Positions 20,964 to 31,284 of a stretch of DNA of 64,000 nucleotides are shown in pieces. Positions within the stretch are counted from its first letter, which is position 1; the number at the start of each line of letters is the position of its first letter. The DNA is from Trypanosoma brucei gambiense DAL972. Taxonomy: Eukaryota; Euglenozoa; Kinetoplastea; Trypanosomatida; Trypanosomatidae. Where the stretch lies: contig NC_026740.1 in assembly GCF_000210295.1 (NCBI RefSeq), positions 1,619,691 through 1,683,690 on the forward strand, given 5' to 3'. Below the pieces are notes generated by a model. It was not told the origin of the DNA. It ran no database searches and was given only the letters and a program-made list of their open reading frames with translations. Both the position numbers and the translations under genes were made by a program.

Positions 20964-22835
20964 ATGTTGCGTACATCCCGCGGCGGTAAAAATGGCAGGA
21001 GGTCCGCAAAGTTAGAGGAAATTGCCGCCGAGCGCATTGATGCCATCACAGCCGAGCCTCTTCACCCGTCGAAGTATGTTGAAATTTTGAGTCCGGACGG
21101 GTTTCTGCGTTTGTTTTACAATACGTCGACGCTCATTCGCATAGCTATGGAAAAGGGGATGTTTATGCAGCCGCCGCACTTTCGTGAGCCCATGTGCTCC
21201 GAATTGCAGCGGAAGGTGGAGGAAGTAGAGGGCCGTACATTTAGGTTTGAGGCCAGAAATAGCACTATTTTTGGCAGGGGAAGTGGGGGTGGTACCACCA
21301 TCCAACATAGACACGTTTATTTTGAACAAATCATGGATCAGTTTTATTTACTCAACCCGGCGGAGTTGTACGTCTGCCCCACGTGTTATCTTCACTGGTT
21401 ATCCACGCGATACATTCCTAATGCGATAGACAACGGCTTGGAGGTTGAATACATGGAGGGTAACCCAAACCCTCTCATTGATCCGTTAGACGTCTTTGAG
21501 CAAATGCAGAGGGCCGTCGTGCCCGTATCATCCGATGCAACTAATGAAAGTGGCAGTCATGGAGCACAAGGCGATGGCGAACGGTGTAAAGGTCAGAAGG
21601 GCCCAGAGCCGGTGTCAAGAATACACCAGAGTCGTGACATCGAGTGGGACACGCCCCTTTCGTATATTGTGTTTCGCCGCGCCATTCACTGGAAACAGCA
21701 TGTCCGAAACATCCACAACGCGGCAGTCGTTACAGCTGAAGACTATCGCCTGAAGGAATTCATTTCTCAATACATTTCACATTATAATCATCTGCATGAG
21801 GAAAGGTATAAAAAGTCTGTTCAGGAGTTTGGGGATGCCGCCGTCGCCGTACCATCATTGACAGTCACGCGCTATTGGTACATCAATGCACGCTTTAACC
21901 GTCTGAGGTATAACCGAGTTGTCGAGGCTACAGAACGTGCTGAATTACATATATGTGAATGTGTGCAACGGACGTTGTTTGAGAACGAAGAAGTGATAAA
22001 CACTTTTCCTTCCAATGATGTCGATACATATGACGATTTCATCTGTAGTAGCGACACTGAAAGCGATGGTAGTGGTTATGGTGGGTTCCCCCGATACGAG
22101 GGTCCGAAGTACTCGAGTGATGATGAAGAAGAGGAAGAGGAGACAAATAATAATAGTAGTAAGAAGCGAGGGAAGAAGAGTAAACCCCGGAAAAAGAGTG
22201 CCCCAAAACGTCAGCGCTCGGAAAAGAGTTCTAGGGGTTCTGACGGTGCAGAAACAGAGCTAGAGAAACGACGGCAGTTGTATAAACGAGGTTTGTTAGC
22301 TCCCTTGAAAGATGCATACAAAACGCTCTCATACGAGGAGCGTCGTCTCCTGGACGTAGAATCACGCCGGGTTCACAAACCGGTAACAATTTATGTTCCC
22401 ACAAGGGAACGGTACTCCGATAGTGATGATGATGATGGTGATGAAGGGGGCGAAGGAGGAGGGGATGGCGATGGGGATGACGAGGATGATAATGATGGCG
22501 GTGATTGGGAAGGGGATGACAACAATCAGGGCATATGGGTTGTTACGGATGGCGAGGTAATTGATTGGGATGGTATTGGTGGGTGTATAGAAAACGCGGA
22601 TGAATACGTTCGTGACATACAGAAGCGCAGTAATACAAATGGTGCCAGCAAATCGACAGCGGTGGGAGAAGCACAAGCAGAAAATGTCCAACCGAATGGT
22701 TTTCCGACTTTTTCAGGGGCTGAAGCTAACCGCAATGACTCCAACGCAGCATCACCAGCCGCTGTAAAGGAATCCACAAAGGAAAAAGGAAGGGAGGAAA
22801 GAGGGCACAAGCTTTTGCTCGACGATTCGGAATAA
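20964..22835 (+). CDS. Hypothetical protein with acidic tail and basic nuclear-type signal
   Basis: This 623-residue protein is not assigned to a family. Residues about 20-80 (ITAEPLHPSKYVEIL...FLRLFYNTSTLIRI) have a pattern loosely like a degenerate U-box/RING entry. A CPTC pair at 138-141 sits in a Trp/Tyr-rich block. The central part (about 220-350) is helical and aromatic-rich (HYNHLHEERYKKS, TRYWYINARFNRLRYNRV). It is followed by an acidic stretch with Asp/Glu runs (about 382-393) and a basic cluster KKRGKKSKPRKKSAPKR (about 400-416) resembling a nuclear localisation signal. A long Asp/Gly/Glu run (about 480-515) and a low-complexity C terminus complete it. Acidic tracts plus a basic signal suggest a nuclear or nucleolar protein, perhaps chromatin- or ribosome-assembly-associated; that is inference. 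Confidence 0.8.
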   Translation: MLRTSRGGKNGRRSAKLEEIAAERIDAITAEPLHPSKYVEILSPDGFLRLFYNTSTLIRIAMEKGMFMQPPHFREPMCSELQRKVEEVEGRTFRFEARNSTIFGRGSGGGTTIQHRHVYFEQIMDQFYLLNPAELYVCPTCYLHWLSTRYIPNAIDNGLEVEYMEGNPNPLIDPLDVFEQMQRAVVPVSSDATNESGSHGAQGDGERCKGQKGPEPVSRIHQSRDIEWDTPLSYIVFRRAIHWKQHVRNIHNAAVVTAEDYRLKEFISQYISHYNHLHEERYKKSVQEFGDAAVAVPSLTVTRYWYINARFNRLRYNRVVEATERAELHICECVQRTLFENEEVINTFPSNDVDTYDDFICSSDTESDGSGYGGFPRYEGPKYSSDDEEEEEETNNNSSKKRGKKSKPRKKSAPKRQRSEKSSRGSDGAETELEKRRQLYKRGLLAPLKDAYKTLSYEERRLLDVESRRVHKPVTIYVPTRERYSDSDDDDGDEGGEGGGDGDGDDEDDNDGGDWEGDDNNQGIWVVTDGEVIDWDGIGGCIENADEYVRDIQKRSNTNGASKSTAVGEAQAENVQPNGFPTFSGAEANRNDSNAASPAAVKESTKEKGREERGHKLLLDDSE

Positions 22836-24527
22836 TCAAACGTGAAAACATGTCTTGGATTTTGTGCCTGTGGTTTTTTTTCCATTGGATGTAAGGTTTA
22901 CTGCCACTGAGAAGGGTGACATGTCAAAGAAAATGGTATAAGGCAGTGGTGACGGCGGTGGGACCGATGGAGAGACCCGCGGATAAGCCGCAGTCTTTTT
23001 TGTTTTTTTTTTCGTATGTGCTCATTTGATCCTTCTCAAAAACCATAGAGTAAGGGAAACTTCAAAAAAGAAAAATAGCAGTAACCCGAACAGGCGCTTT
23101 ATCAACGGTCCCCACGTCCTCTTGTTTTCTTCCCCGTATTATAATTTCCTGTGTTGTCGTTGTTGCTGTTTTTTTCTTTACGCCTTAGGAAAGAGAGTTA
23201 TTTCAGGGATTGTTTGTGTTTTCTTTTGTTTATTTGCTGTTTCATTTTTTTTTTCTCACATCAACACGAACCTCCTTGTCATTCTTTGTGCGTGTTTCGT
23301 TGGTCTCAGTCACATTCACGCAAGAAAAGGAGATATTATTTTCCTCAATTTAAAATATGGTTGTTTTATAGTCGTGTTCTTCTTCAATCACATGCTTACT
23401 CCACACAGAAGGCATGTGTTACCTCTTTATTTACTTTCCATTTTTTTTTCTTTTTTAAAAAACCATGCAAAATATTTACTTACGATGTTTGTTTGAAAAT
23501 TGAAGTGAAAAAAAAACAGGTGTTGTTTTCGTTGGTGGAGTTTGACTTCTGGCGATGCGTTCTCCCTTCCTTCACTATCGTTTTCGTTTTCGTCGCTGGA
23601 TTGCGGGAAAATGTGAGAGGAATTAAAAAAAACAAAGAGCGAAATCCAACAGAACAAGATAATGCATTAGGTAACTTTTAACGTAGTTCTTTGTTTGTTT
23701 GTTTGTTTGTTTGTTTGTTTGTTTTTTTTGTGTGTGTAACGGTAAAGTTGTGTGAGCGGGAACACAAAAATATCTGTAATAATTGCTATTACTATTATTG
23801 AAGGGAATTTTAAAGGGATGAAAAATAGTTGGAAATGAAGTTCTTCTTTTTCGTGTCAAAGGGAGGGAAAAGGAAAAGCAAGCTTTACTTGATAGTAGCG
23901 TCAAGTTGTTGTTTTTTTTTTTTAGTCTGTAAAGAACATAGCCCGTGGTGTCACATTTTCTCTTTTCCTGTTGAGACTGCGAACCGGTTGCGAGTCATAA
24001 TTCACAGATGAAAAAAGGGGGAAAATACTTCTCCCTTTTTTCATATATTTTTTTAATTCTCCTCATTTGTGTTCTTTTCTTTCCCTGCTATGCATGCATG
24101 CAAGAAAAAAAAATGTGGCTGCTGCGCATTCCAGTGGTGGCACCTTTTGATCCCTTCTCTTTTGACTCATAACTAAGCGTTTTTTGTATTTATTTTTCTT
24201 TCTTTTTATTCAAAGTAAAGCTGATATGCTCTGCATGTAGACGACTTTACTGTGGAACCATTTGTGGGTGTCGGTATGCGGAGAGGACCTCCATTTCAGG
24301 TAAATATGGTATTGCGCTAAATCTTTGTTGTTGTTGTTCTTGTTTATTTGAGCTCCATCCACCTCCATGTCTTTTTTTTTAATTTTCATTTTTCTTGCAA
24401 ACATTTATTTATTTACTTAATTATTTTACTCAGCATGTATTTAAGCGATAGCGTAGCGGCAAGTGGAACTTATCCACCAATCACAATCACGCTCTCGTAA
24501 ATTTCGTGTATTAGACAAACTACGCTG
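22836..24527. other. 1.7 kb low-complexity spacer
   Basis: T-rich spacer with a (GTTT)n tetranucleotide run at about 23691-23722 and many poly-T/poly-A stretches. Overlapping open frames (23026-23681) are Phe/Cys-rich translations of T-tracts and are not accepted as genes. Confidence 0.55.
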
Positions 24528-25154
24528 ATGAAACGATGGGATGAAAAGTTAACGTTGGCTTTGCGACGCGGCAGCGGAAGTGATGACGTCACACCCAACA
24601 CTGTTTCTGAGGCGCTTCGCAACCTGGAAGAAACGATGGAGAGCATTAAGAGACGATTGTCCCAACTGGAAAAGTGTGTTGAGCGGCAGCGTGTGGCCAT
24701 AAATGAGGTGCGCACAAACACTTCGCCGTTTGATGACCTGCTCACAAAAACAAATGGAGATATTCAGTCTATTCAACAGCAACTCGAGTATGTTGTTATT
24801 AGTTTGGAGCGAGAGCGGGGAATTGTAACCGACCATACGGAGCAGCTACGATTATTTGTTCGGGAATCCACGCGTCGTGATGGAGGTCGATCTGGTCTGT
24901 CCGATAGCGATCCATCTTTTCTATTCCTACTTGCCACATGGCTCTATCGACCGGTCGTAGATTTTGCAAATGGATGTTATGTTCTCCTTTCGCCACTGAT
25001 TGGAACCCTTCAATCCTTGTCACTTTTTAACCCCGACGTGCAGGTGCGCCAAACGGAAAGTGGTGTGTACCTCAACAACGCCCAACCCAGTGAAGATCTG
25101 CTGTCGCGACTCCAAAAGGGACAGTTGGATCCCGTTCTCACATCAAAGACTTGA
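24528..25154 (+). CDS. Hypothetical coiled-coil protein with C-terminal hydrophobic region
   Basis: This 208-residue protein is not recognised. A long coiled-coil region (about 25-110: SEALRNLEETMESIKRRLSQ, then heptad-like runs around the QQQLE motif) is followed by a hydrophobic stretch (about 130-168) long enough for one or two membrane passes or a membrane-embedded hairpin. The C-terminal tail (about 170-208) is polar. The layout of helical bundle plus membrane anchor recalls tethering or organelle-shaping proteins and, more remotely, SNARE-like proteins. The hydrophobic part is not at the very C terminus and no SNARE zero-layer residue is obvious, so I do not assign it. Confidence 0.72.
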   Translation: MKRWDEKLTLALRRGSGSDDVTPNTVSEALRNLEETMESIKRRLSQLEKCVERQRVAINEVRTNTSPFDDLLTKTNGDIQSIQQQLEYVVISLERERGIVTDHTEQLRLFVRESTRRDGGRSGLSDSDPSFLFLLATWLYRPVVDFANGCYVLLSPLIGTLQSLSLFNPDVQVRQTESGVYLNNAQPSEDLLSRLQKGQLDPVLTSKT

Positions 25155-25462
25155 ACGTTTCTTGTTGTTGTTTTTACTGCCGAACATCTGAACGTTAATC
25201 GTGTTTTCACCCACTCAGTGCGGGCGTATTGACCCGGATTCTCTATGTTGCGTTGCCTGAAGTTGTCAGCATGAAAGTTGTTCATTCCCTAGAGTTACTT
25301 TACTGTTGCATTTGCTTCATCTACCTCCTTATTTCGTATTTCTTTCTCTTTTTTCTCCTCTTTCTTTTTTTTTTCGACGATTCAACCTCTGTTTTATTGT
25401 TGCTCGTTTGTTTGTTTTGACTTTTTTAAAAAAAAAAATTATATATATATATATATAGTAAA

Positions 25463-26722
25463 ATGCAGCCTGTGCTGGTTGCCAACAGTGAAGATGCCCT
25501 GTCATGGATTTTAATCGATAGCAGGGGCCATGGGTTGGCGAAGAGCCACCTTCCCATACGTGGCAACGTCACTGCAATTACCGAAGGATTTGAGGTCATT
25601 ACTCTCCTGTTCTGGACCATCTTTTTCTTCAGTTGTTTACTATGTTTGAGCGTACCTCTTTTTTACGGGACGCTTTCCGGGGTAATCCACCACTGTAACG
25701 TTGGCTTTCAGTTACTTTCTGCTCTCACAACGAGTAATGAGCAACACTCAAATCAAAAAGGAGGTGTAAAGAAGGACAGGTTTAATATCACTACAGCTGG
25801 TAATGGCGATAACAGAAGTGGCCAAGTGCACCAACGGAGTAGTCGCGCTGCAACCACTCCGCATGATCACAATGTAAAACACCTTGCCGTTATTATGGAC
25901 GGAAACCGAAGGTACGGGCAGAGGCACTCTGTTGAAACCGTATGTGTGAAAGAGTTAGAAGATGTGTGTGAGTTTATCTTCAATGAAGATATGCCGTTGT
26001 TTGGTGTAGAACCAATTTTCAAGCGACTGGCGTTTCTCCTCAAACGCACCAAGTTGGATGGGCATCGTGTGGGAGGTGAGAAATTGCTAGAGTTCGTGAA
26101 AGATTGCATTGATTTTAACATCAGTATGCTAACTGTGTATGCCTTCTCTACGGAGAACTGGTCTAGACCTGCGCTAGAGGTCAAGGTGCTCATGACATTG
26201 TTTTACTGTTATTTTGAGCGCATGCGCCAAACGGCAAGAAAACAGGGGATTTTCATACGCTTCATATCACCTGCGTTTGAAATGATCCCTTCCCGTATTC
26301 GACGTATTATGGTGGATATTGAAGAAGAAACACGACGGCATGTGCCGAGGCGTATTGTAGTTAACGTGTGTGTCAGCTACAGTGGGCGGGATGAGATCAT
26401 CAACGCCTGCAACGGCCTCTTGCAGAAGAGGAACGAATATTCCCCGATTTCAACCGGGGACTTGATGAGTCAAATGCTTCGTAGCGTAACGCAGGCTGAT
26501 CACGAGGAGGAAGATGCTTCTGTTCTGTTCGATGGCGGAGGTGCAGAGCCACAAATTCTACTACGAACCAGTGGAGAGCAGAGACTCAGCAACTTCCTAT
26601 TGTTTGAATGTGCCTACACAGAGTTCCTCTTCGTTGACAAAACCTGGCCCGAGATAAATAGAGAGGACCTTGTTAAACTCTTACAATATCATGATAAGCG
26701 TGACAAACGCTACGGCAAATAA
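25463..26722 (+). CDS. cis-Prenyltransferase (dehydrodolichyl/polyprenyl diphosphate synthase)
   Basis: This 419-residue enzyme of the UPPS/DHDDS family condenses isopentenyl diphosphate units into the long polyprenyl chain needed for dolichol and hence N-glycan and GPI-anchor synthesis at the ER. All family motifs are present: HLAVIMDGNRRYGQR with catalytic Asp146 (140-154); LTVYAFSTENWSRP; VNVCVSYSGRDEIINA; and LLRTSGEQRLSNFLLFECAYTEFLF (Arg368, Arg374 and Ser376 in the diphosphate-binding part). The C terminus is RYGK, giving an RxG motif at 416-418. The first 135 residues are an extra N-terminal domain with a hydrophobic segment (about 45-70) likely to anchor it to the ER. An insert of about 25 residues follows the first helix (about 170-195). 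The ATG comes right after an (AT)n tract. Product chain length cannot be read from sequence. Confidence 0.93.
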   Translation: MQPVLVANSEDALSWILIDSRGHGLAKSHLPIRGNVTAITEGFEVITLLFWTIFFFSCLLCLSVPLFYGTLSGVIHHCNVGFQLLSALTTSNEQHSNQKGGVKKDRFNITTAGNGDNRSGQVHQRSSRAATTPHDHNVKHLAVIMDGNRRYGQRHSVETVCVKELEDVCEFIFNEDMPLFGVEPIFKRLAFLLKRTKLDGHRVGGEKLLEFVKDCIDFNISMLTVYAFSTENWSRPALEVKVLMTLFYCYFERMRQTARKQGIFIRFISPAFEMIPSRIRRIMVDIEEETRRHVPRRIVVNVCVSYSGRDEIINACNGLLQKRNEYSPISTGDLMSQMLRSVTQADHEEEDASVLFDGGGAEPQILLRTSGEQRLSNFLLFECAYTEFLFVDKTWPEINREDLVKLLQYHDKRDKRYGK

Positions 26723-27276
26723 CGTTGCCCTCTCCCCCACCCCCCCCCCGTTTAACATTGGATTACACTGTTAATATTTTTGTGACTTGTGTGGGTGACG
26801 TAAGTAGCGGTGATGCTCTCTTTTTCAATTTCGTCTCATCTCCAGCGCGTAAACTCGTCAGTTGACAAAGTGATAGCGGGAAGTTTTAGGTACGTGCAGT
26901 GCCAAACTCACGTGAGATCCGGCACTGGCACGATCCGTACATTTCGCAGTTTATTCTTGCGTGTGTATGTAAGTGCGGGTATTTCCGATTTGCCAACCCT
27001 TGTTTTTTCCTCCCTCTTGACTCGCACATTTATTAAACCCATCCTATGAGTATATATATATTTATATATTGTCCTGCATGCTTTGTCCTCTGTACAAATG
27101 TTCAAGCACTCTTTCCCCCCTCTACAACTTGTCGTTCCGCCTCATCCACATCTGCATACACTTATCGGCGTGCGGATAGCGGCAGAGGTTGTGTGCGTAT
27201 CGTTAAATCATTAAGCAAAACAAAGACAACCAAGAAAAGAGACAAGGCTGTACCCGCTGTTTTCTCGTTAGATTCA
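26723..27276. other. Leader and spacer of the LisH-WD40 gene
   Basis: There is a C-run near 26735-26750 and AT-rich sequence at 27049-27068. A pyrimidine-rich tract at about 27109-27160, followed by the first AG at 27178-27179, is a good trans-splice acceptor candidate. It lies downstream of the in-frame ATG at 27046 and upstream of the ATG at 27277, and so decides between the two starts. Confidence 0.5.
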
Positions 27277-29277
27277 ATGAATGAGGATAAAAAAGCACCC
27301 TTGACCGTTGACACGGGGGCTGATTCATCGGGGAAGAAGTCCATTTTTTCAGTTCCGAACGACACACTCGTTGAGTTTGATGCGAAGAGTGATACTATTC
27401 GTGGGGAACTGGTTCAGGTGATAGCGGCCTGGCTCATTGAGCAAGGTCTGACATCATCTGCGCAGTTGTTATGTGATGAAGCCGCGGCACTCTTCCACCA
27501 GGAGCACAGCGAGCGGAAAACCCTTCGGGACGTCTCTCGGTCCGTGCAGGAAGGCAACTGGGAGGCTGCAAGTAGTAAATTGAAGAAACTTGAACCATTA
27601 ATAGCACCGGAGGCTGATGTGAGTCGTGACTCGTCATCTCAAACTGCATCACTCATTCGATCACTGCCTTTCTTGCTCGCTCAACAGCAATTCTTGGAGT
27701 ATGTTGACGAAGACGATGGGCAACGGGCGCATCATTTCTTTATGAGAAGAATTAAACCACTTGAGGGAACAATCAATAGGGAACATTTCCAGCAGCTAGT
27801 TTATTTGCTTACGTGCAGAAACGTTTCAGAGGCTGGAACGACCTTCCCAGTTTGGCGTGGTTGGACACCAATGAAGGGGCGCCTGCAGCTTCAATCCCTT
27901 ATTGCGAACATCATTGGACACTATAATACGAGTCCGTACTGCCACCAGTATAAGTACCATGTTGATGACGAACCAAACGCCACTGTCATAAACCTGGAAC
28001 AAATATTAGCGAATTCTTTATCATATGAACTTTTAAAGTCGCAACATCCCAATCTATTGGCGGGTCTTCCTGTGCACCCCGTGTACTCCATTTGGAGACC
28101 CTTGGGTGAGCAGTTGCTTCCCACAAACCTCGTCATGACGCTGGATGTCAATACATTGTGCCACAGCGCCAAACTTCACACGGGGGAAAACGTACGGCTG
28201 ACGGCTTGCCAGCCCTTCCTTCAGGTGCCCGCACTCGCTGTTGGGACGGATGCGGGGGAAATCTTGTGGGTGCCTCTGAAGAACAGAAAAGAAGACACAA
28301 CACTGGAATCACATGGGGCGTGTACGTCCTTGTACCGTTACAAGGCTCCCGTGAGAGGAATGACGTACCATGAGCAACAATTGCTTCTCTCATGGAGTGG
28401 ATGTCAAGCTGTAGTCCTTAACGTTGTTCAACTAAAGAAGTCAAGAGGCACTGTCCCGGAACAACAGGATTATTTGGCTGACTGTGTTGCGAACACATTT
28501 ACTCATGCCGCAGAGGTGCGATCGGCTTGTTTGTTCCCATGCGGTTTTATTCTCGCAACGGGTTTGTCTGACGGAACCGTCACTGAATGGAATCTCATAA
28601 CAGGGGCACAGATGTCTCAGCACGCATTTAGCGCCTCATCCATCGAGTCTTTGGCGGTGAATCGCTCAGGTAGTTGTTACTTCGCCGCCTCGCGAGAGGG
28701 TCTTGTCCGCGTTGTGGATGCTTCCACGGGTGTGCTTCTCTTCACATTCGCGCTGTTGATAACCAGTGAAATATCTTCTATAGCTATTTCCCCTTCCTCC
28801 TCACTGCTGCTGGTGTGCTACAAAACTGGTACGCTTCGACTATGGGATGTGCTGACAGGCAATTCACTTGCTCAGCGACTGGAAGGCATGGAGAGCACAA
28901 AATGTCGATGCACCTGCGTCACGTTTGGTGCCAATGACTCGCATATTATAACGGGACACGACGACGGATGCCTTTATTTCTGGGACACGGGTCGTTCGCG
29001 GCTACGGCGGTGCCAAACCGCCTCATCTCCGCTATCTTCTGCCTTTGGGAGTCGGGAGGGTGCTCACGGGGAGTCACCAGTGCTTTATTCGCCGAATAAT
29101 CCAAGCATGCATAACTTCCCTCCGGGTGAAGCAGTGTCGCCGCAAACGTCCCTTCGACTTCATCGAGCGCAAATAACCGATGTGAAGTTTCAGCACAACT
29201 ATGTGGTGACGTGTGGGGGTGACGGTAGGATATGCATATGTGCGAGCGTCATGAAGGACATGGAAAGGAGAGTGTGA
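27277..29277 (+). CDS. LisH/CTLH/WD40-repeat protein (WDR26/SMU1-like)
   Basis: This is 666 residues from the preferred ATG. A LisH motif occupies about 41-75 (IRGELVQVIAAWLIEQGLTS and on). A CTLH-type region follows (about 80-190), with the LPFLLAQQQFLEYVD pattern and the following ...RRIKPLE helix typical of this family. From about 300 to the end are WD40 blades, for instance SACLFPCGFILATGLSDGTV followed by EWN, ISPSSSLLLVCYKTGTLRLW followed by D, and the block ending ITGHDDGCLYFWDTG. WDR26/GID7-type ubiquitin ligase subunits and SMU1 splicing factors share this order, and I cannot choose between them. The frame is open to an earlier ATG at 27046, but that stretch reads like UTR and contains the likely splice acceptor at 27178-27179. 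Confidence 0.85.
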   Translation: MNEDKKAPLTVDTGADSSGKKSIFSVPNDTLVEFDAKSDTIRGELVQVIAAWLIEQGLTSSAQLLCDEAAALFHQEHSERKTLRDVSRSVQEGNWEAASSKLKKLEPLIAPEADVSRDSSSQTASLIRSLPFLLAQQQFLEYVDEDDGQRAHHFFMRRIKPLEGTINREHFQQLVYLLTCRNVSEAGTTFPVWRGWTPMKGRLQLQSLIANIIGHYNTSPYCHQYKYHVDDEPNATVINLEQILANSLSYELLKSQHPNLLAGLPVHPVYSIWRPLGEQLLPTNLVMTLDVNTLCHSAKLHTGENVRLTACQPFLQVPALAVGTDAGEILWVPLKNRKEDTTLESHGACTSLYRYKAPVRGMTYHEQQLLLSWSGCQAVVLNVVQLKKSRGTVPEQQDYLADCVANTFTHAAEVRSACLFPCGFILATGLSDGTVTEWNLITGAQMSQHAFSASSIESLAVNRSGSCYFAASREGLVRVVDASTGVLLFTFALLITSEISSIAISPSSSLLLVCYKTGTLRLWDVLTGNSLAQRLEGMESTKCRCTCVTFGANDSHIITGHDDGCLYFWDTGRSRLRRCQTASSPLSSAFGSREGAHGESPVLYSPNNPSMHNFPPGEAVSPQTSLRLHRAQITDVKFQHNYVVTCGGDGRICICASVMKDMERRV

Positions 29278-29649
29278 TAGTTTATAATGTGGGATGGAGT
29301 ATTGCTCGCATCAACGGAGGACATGGTTATTGGTAGAATGAAAAGGCAGAAAGTCTCCTATTTATACCCCCACTTTACTGTGTATGTTCTGGTGTTTGTC
29401 GTGCACGTCACCTTTCACTGCTCCGAGCAAACGAATGTATGGTTTTCAGGATGGTTACATTTTTTGGTCTCCCACATCTTCTTTTTTCTCATTTTGCTCT
29501 TATTGCTTCATTGTAGCAAAGTGGGGGAGGCAAAGGGGTAAACACCTGCCTTCATACACCGCACAATTACAGATATTACGCTAGGGTAGGGAGAAGAAGG
29601 GAAAGCTGTGGTAAGTCAAAGGAGAGCAAGGGGGGACAGGGACAAAATT
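29278..29649. other. Spacer before ATG8.1
   Basis: Short T-rich intergenic region. The pyrimidine stretch at about 29473-29511 followed by AG near 29515-29517 is a plausible acceptor for ATG8.1. An open frame at 29287-29541 is hydrophobic noise. Confidence 0.45.
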
Positions 29650-30000
29650 ATGAAGTATAACTTCAAGGATTCACATTCTCTGGTAAAGCGATTGAATGAA
29701 TCCACAAAGGTGCGCAAGAGTCACCCCAACCATTTTCCCGTCATATGTGAAAAGGTGTATAACTCCGATATTGGTGAGTTAGACAGGTGTAAATTTCTCG
29801 TCCCATCTGATCTAACGGTCGGACAGTTTGTCAGCGTGCTACGCAAACGTGTGCAGCTGGAAGCCGAATCTGCACTCTTCGTTTATACCAATGACACAGT
29901 ACTCCCCTCCAGTGCGCAAATGGCGGACATTTACTCCAAATATAAGGATGAAGACGGTTTCCTATACATGAAATATTCAGGTGAGGCGGCATTTGGATAA
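29650..30000 (+). CDS. ATG8.1: ATG8 ubiquitin-like autophagy protein, copy 1 (natural Gly end)
   Basis: This is a 116-residue ATG8-family protein, the ubiquitin-like modifier that is conjugated to phosphatidylethanolamine and marks autophagosome membranes. Two N-terminal helices (FKDSHSLVKRLNESTKVR) precede the ubiquitin fold. Signature segments are PVICEKV, the KFLVPSDLTVGQFVSVLRKR block that forms the LIR-docking surface, and FVYTNDTVLPSS. It ends at Gly with no residue after it, so the usual Atg4 cleavage before lipidation would not be needed. The start is the ATG at 29650; only a GTG lies further upstream in frame. The downstream paralogue shares an identical 248-bp core. The number follows the remembered order on T. 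brucei chromosome 7. Confidence 0.93.
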   Translation: MKYNFKDSHSLVKRLNESTKVRKSHPNHFPVICEKVYNSDIGELDRCKFLVPSDLTVGQFVSVLRKRVQLEAESALFVYTNDTVLPSSAQMADIYSKYKDEDGFLYMKYSGEAAFG

Positions 30001-31284
30001 TGGGGTATCGTCCGTGTGCGAGTAGTGATTGCGTTACTGCGCAAATATATGTCACACCCCACGGCGGTGGTGAGGGCACCTCGTTGGATTCTCTACCATG
30101 TTTAAGTGTTTGTCGTGTTGTGGAAGGAAGGAAGGAAGAGGTGGAGAGGGGGAAATGCGGTGATTAATGTGACGTAAGGAGGAGGTGAGGAGTTGAACTG
30201 CTCGACTCCCGAAATGAAGTTGTGCTTTTGTTTCCATTTTGTTTTTATACCATGCTTTTACCCTTTTTTTTTGTTTTTGCGTTGACAGCGGGAAAATGAA
30301 CTGCGGAAAACACAAACTATATGTGTGTGGTGTATCTTTCAGTGTTTATGTGAGAAGTGTCAACACACCCGCACCCTCTTCTTTGTCACCTATAGCGGAG
30401 AGAACAAAGGAGCGTGTAGAAAAAGAAAGTGAAACACTCTTTTTGATGTAGTTTCACACCCCACCCCCTAGCCTCCATGGAGCGTCCGTGAATAACGTAT
30501 ACGCACGTGTATATATATATATATATATATATATACGTGCACCTGCATAGTTTTTTTTGGTGGTTTTTTTAGGAGTTGATTGCTTTGTAGTTATTTTGTT
30601 CCTCTCTCCTTTCACACGTGCGCCCTGCAACCTCTTTGAGTGTTTCACTTACTTCAGTTTCTTGCCCTAGTGATGACCGTTGTAATCGGTCTCTTTTTTT
30701 TTGTCTTATTTTCCCCTTCGGTCTTACAGTTAGACTTCTCTTGTTGTAGTCTCCATCTTCACTATTTCTCGTTTGTGCTTCTTTTACTTACTTCATTCAT
30801 TTTATGTGTCACTGGAGCCCCATTGTCTGTTCAGCACAACAAACGGATGAAATTTATCTCCCCTGCTGTCGTATGGACCATCTTGTGGGGTTGCTTTTTT
30901 GCTTGTTTAGTTCTTTGTTCATATATATTTATTTGTCAACAGAGTTGCCATATAATCAATTTTGTCGAATTTACTCTTGAACGAGCTTTGTATCCCTTTG
31001 CCTCTCTCTGCTGCACTTCATTTTCAATTGTCATTGCATACCAACTAATATGAACGTTCTTTCATTCAACATTCGCTCGTTTGTTATTGTTGTTGTTTTC
31101 TTTTTTGCCTAACTTCGCTTCGCTTGTGCCGGCTGGTGTGATAACACACACTGCAATAATACCAATTAGGACCAGCGCTAGAAAACAAATTTTATTAGTA
31201 AACAGTAAGCAACCCGCTACAGCCTGAATTGATATTCACCACTGGTACATATAAAAAGAAAGCACAGAAGAATTAGTGTACATA
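30001..31284. other. 1.3 kb spacer between the two ATG8 genes
   Basis: No gene is called. It contains a (TA)n tract at about 30510-30535 bounded by near-inverted 'gcacgt' and 'acgtgc' ends, which could extrude as a small hairpin. T-rich stretches give a 137-residue hydrophobic frame (30640-31053) that begins only at a GTG and lacks features of a real protein. Confidence 0.5.

Noticed and set aside
23026..23681. Open frames of 156 and 176 residues
   Set aside because: They overlap each other in T-rich DNA, are Phe/Cys-rich and show no motif.
30640..31053. 137-residue hydrophobic frame between the ATG8 genes
   Set aside because: Begins only at a GTG, lies in T-rich DNA and would be noise; it has no recognisable membrane-protein family features.
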